Source of the DNA: Diplolepis rosae
Taxonomy: Eukaryota > Arthropoda > Insecta > Hymenoptera > Diplolepididae
Assembly (NCBI GenBank): GCA_030998225.1
Contig: JAPYXD010000698.1
Coordinates: forward strand, 21,095,001 to 21,159,000
Direction: 5' to 3'
DNA length: 64,000 nt
Shown: positions 61,965 through 64,000 of the stretch, piece by piece
Layout: every line of letters starts with the position of its first letter
Numbering within the stretch: the first letter of the stretch is position 1
Notes under the pieces: generated by a model
The model's input: only the letters and a program-made list of their open reading frames with translations
What the model was told of the DNA's origin: nothing
Databases searched by the model: none
Translations under genes and position numbers: made by a program

Positions 61965-63691
61965 TACCATTTCCTAAATTTTGAAGAGAAAATTTTATAT
62001 AAAGTTAACTGTAATTATCGATAACTTGTCCTATTGTTTTCAAAATGTTTGCTAAATAACAGTTCAGAGAGGTACTTTATTGTTTTTTGTTAAGTTTTCT
62101 AAATTTTCAGAAAGACGTTTTGTAAATTTAAAAAGTTATCTTACAAAAACGAATTAATGTATAATTTAGTCACGTGGTCCATATGATCCATGACCTTGAA
62201 CATGAGAACGAGGAAAGAATTTCTGTCAGATGTAACTGTTTCATAAAGTTTCAGTTGCACAACATGTTAATTAATTTTAATTCAATAATTTTAAATTTAT
62301 TCAAAAGTTACTGAATTTTCTAAAATTTCACATAACTCTACAAAATTGTAACTGTATAAAACTGCTGTTGATGCTGCGGAAGATTCCAGTAGAAATTGCT
62401 AAGAATGCACGCGTGAAAATCAATTCCTGTAAGCGGTCATAATAATTTGATTAGCCACTGTAACTTTACTCTTTAAAACGCTTGTGATTTTCCACTTCTT
62501 CAATGCAATTTTATTACCAAAATGTAATGTTAAATTACAGTAGGGAAATTGCAAAGTAAAATCACAGTACCTGTATAGTAATTTTTCGAAATTATAATAC
62601 AAGTGTTGTAAATTTGTTGTGAAGTAGCGCCACCATCAGTTGTGAAATTACAATACATCATGTGTTGTAAAATTCCATTACATTTTTGTAGTAAACTTCT
62701 GTTACAGTAGTGTGAAATTACAACAGACTTTTTTTACAGTGCCTACTTAATAATTAATTCACTTCGGTCTGAAATTACCAAACTATTTAGAAAATAAATT
62801 TAATTATTAGAAAAAAGTGCTTCGCTTAAGAATTTTATCATGCGTTTCCAAATAGTTTGGTAATTTTACACAAATATTTTTCTCCGTATAGATACAAATA
62901 TCGAAAAGTTCAATATGCTGGAAAAACAGTTTGTATCTTTGTATCTTTAAATTATGACAAAAGGTAAGATTCGATTCAATCATAGTTATTTTCCACTAAA
63001 AATAACTTTTTCAACCCATAAACAAATGATTTTGAATTCAATGAAAACAATTTGTTAGTGTTAAGGAAAATTTGTTTGAGTCAAAAAAACTTTGTTCCAA
63101 ACAAATTTTTCCTTTCGCCATATATCAAAGATATGTTCGGTTGATTTAAAAAAATTGCTCTCTCAGTGTAATTTGTAACTGAAAATTAAAGTATTTTTTT
63201 ATTAAATTTACCATAATATGACTGAACATTATCAAATTCATCCTAATTTTACAAAATTGTAACTATATAAAGCTTCAGTTCGTGTTGCGGAAAATTCTGG
63301 CAGAAATTTCTAACAGTACTATATATCATAACATACACTGTAAAAAATATCGGTAAATTTTCCTACTATATGTATTAGTAAATTTTTCCTAAATCCTTAG
63401 GAAACATAGATTTTCCTACAGAAAGTGGAAAAATTTCATAGATTTGAAGAAAATGGACCGAATTTTCGGACTTATTTCCGAAATATTAGGAAATATATCA
63501 AAATGGTGAGAACATTTCACAAATCTCCTAACTTTTAGGAAATTTTTCGCATGAAAAACGGAAATTATTCCACAAAAACCGAAATTTGTTCACTTTTTTT
63601 GGATCTTTTTCCACTTAAATTATGAAATATATCAATTTTCCCTAATAAACTTCCAGAATGGTCTGCCATGTTAAAATTGACACATGACCTA

Positions 63692-64000
63692 CACTGTTAG
63701 AAATGTTTGCAATTTTAGTATACAGGGGTATATTAAATTTCCTATATGTTTACTAAATTTACTACACTTGGTAATTTTAGTCTACTCAGGTATACTAAAT
63801 CTTTTAAGTGTACACTAAGTTTCTTTTACGTATATGAATTTCGTAGTTTCTGTATACTAAAATTCATATATCTGTATACGAAATTCATCTGCGCAAGCGC
63901 GTTTCGAGTTACGCGGATCATGCAACATGCAGACTCGCATGCTGATGTATTTGTGGTTAACTACGTTGTTGGATCGACAAAAGTTCGGATTGTTTGGATC
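63692..64000 (+). repeat. Start of a miniature element running off the window
   Basis: TA-CACTGTTAGAAATG start with inner TTTAGTATACAGG and GTATACTAAA inverted words. The other end lies beyond the window. Confidence 0.45.

Larger units (their letters stand above)
57110..63660. repeat. Giant inverted repeat, arms about 1.7 kb
   Basis: Left arm 57110-60650 (with the 1857-bp transposon at 57365-59221 removed) is the reverse complement of right arm about 61640-63660 (with a 275-bp miniature element at 61690-61964). Paired landmarks are TCCAAAAAAAGTGAACAGAT (57178) with TTTGTTCACTTTTTTTGGAT (63586), TAAAGCTTCAGTTCGTATTA (57310) with TATAAAGCTTCAGTTCGTGT (63266) in context of their inverse partners at 59255, ATGATAAAATTCTTAAGCGA (59704) with TCGCTTAAGAATTTTATCAT (62822), and CAAGTTATCGATAATTATAG (60525) with GTAATTATCGATAACTTGTC (62011). 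The spacer (60650-61640) has a GC-richer island and a third partial copy of the AGTAGCGCCACCATCAG segment at 61623. Confidence 0.8.

Overview
This window is strongly AT-rich eukaryotic nuclear DNA. It has spliced genes with short GT-AG introns, AATAAA polyadenylation signals, many mariner/Tc1-type transposons and very many foldback miniature elements. An insect genome is the best fit: the mariner copies are of the mauritiana (Mos1-like) and irritans (Himar-like) types and there is an insect-style S1 serine-protease homologue. The order of insect cannot be settled; Hymenoptera is possible but unproven. There is no sign of bacterial organisation, CRISPR or operons.

Layout: (1) 0.3-7.6 kb, minus strand: part of a coiled-coil protein gene. 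Five exons (3220 down to 330) join with matching phases, and a sixth small exon at 7545-7605 also has a matching phase. Its introns carry large TTAA-flanked foldback elements. (2) 8-15 kb: palindromic miniature elements and a 336-bp tandem array. (3) 15.5-21.7 kb: decayed mariner copies and a broken serine-protease-homologue paralogue. (4) 22.2-34.1 kb, plus strand: a complete five-exon, 267-residue chymotrypsin-fold serine protease homologue with a signal peptide but no intact catalytic triad. Its introns hold a full-length mauritiana-type mariner with an uninterrupted 345-aa transposase, several deleted mariners, nested miniature elements and two unrecognised coding-looking stretches. (5) 34.7-43.7 kb: more TTAA elements, a 2-kb nested foldback, deletion-derivative transposons, two mariners (one with a single internal stop) and an isolated 3'-terminal exon. 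(6) 43.8-46.2 kb: a non-LTR retrotransposon remnant interrupted by a miniature element and a second tandem array. (7) 46.3-54 kb: a chain of TTAA elements, some sharing one TTAA. (8) 57.1-63.7 kb: a giant inverted repeat with arms of about 1.7 kb, one arm interrupted by a DD41D Tc1/mariner element with long terminal repeats.

Between the AT-rich repeats lie about ten GC-richer, apparently non-coding islands of 250-500 bp. They resemble conserved non-coding elements in a large intron or intergenic region. The host genes supported by sequence are the coiled-coil gene, the serine protease homologue and some fragments; most of the rest is transposon-derived. The most unusual signal is a set of at least nine 630-880 bp TTAA-flanked elements. 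Their outer ends differ, but five of them or their relatives share an internal core sequence.
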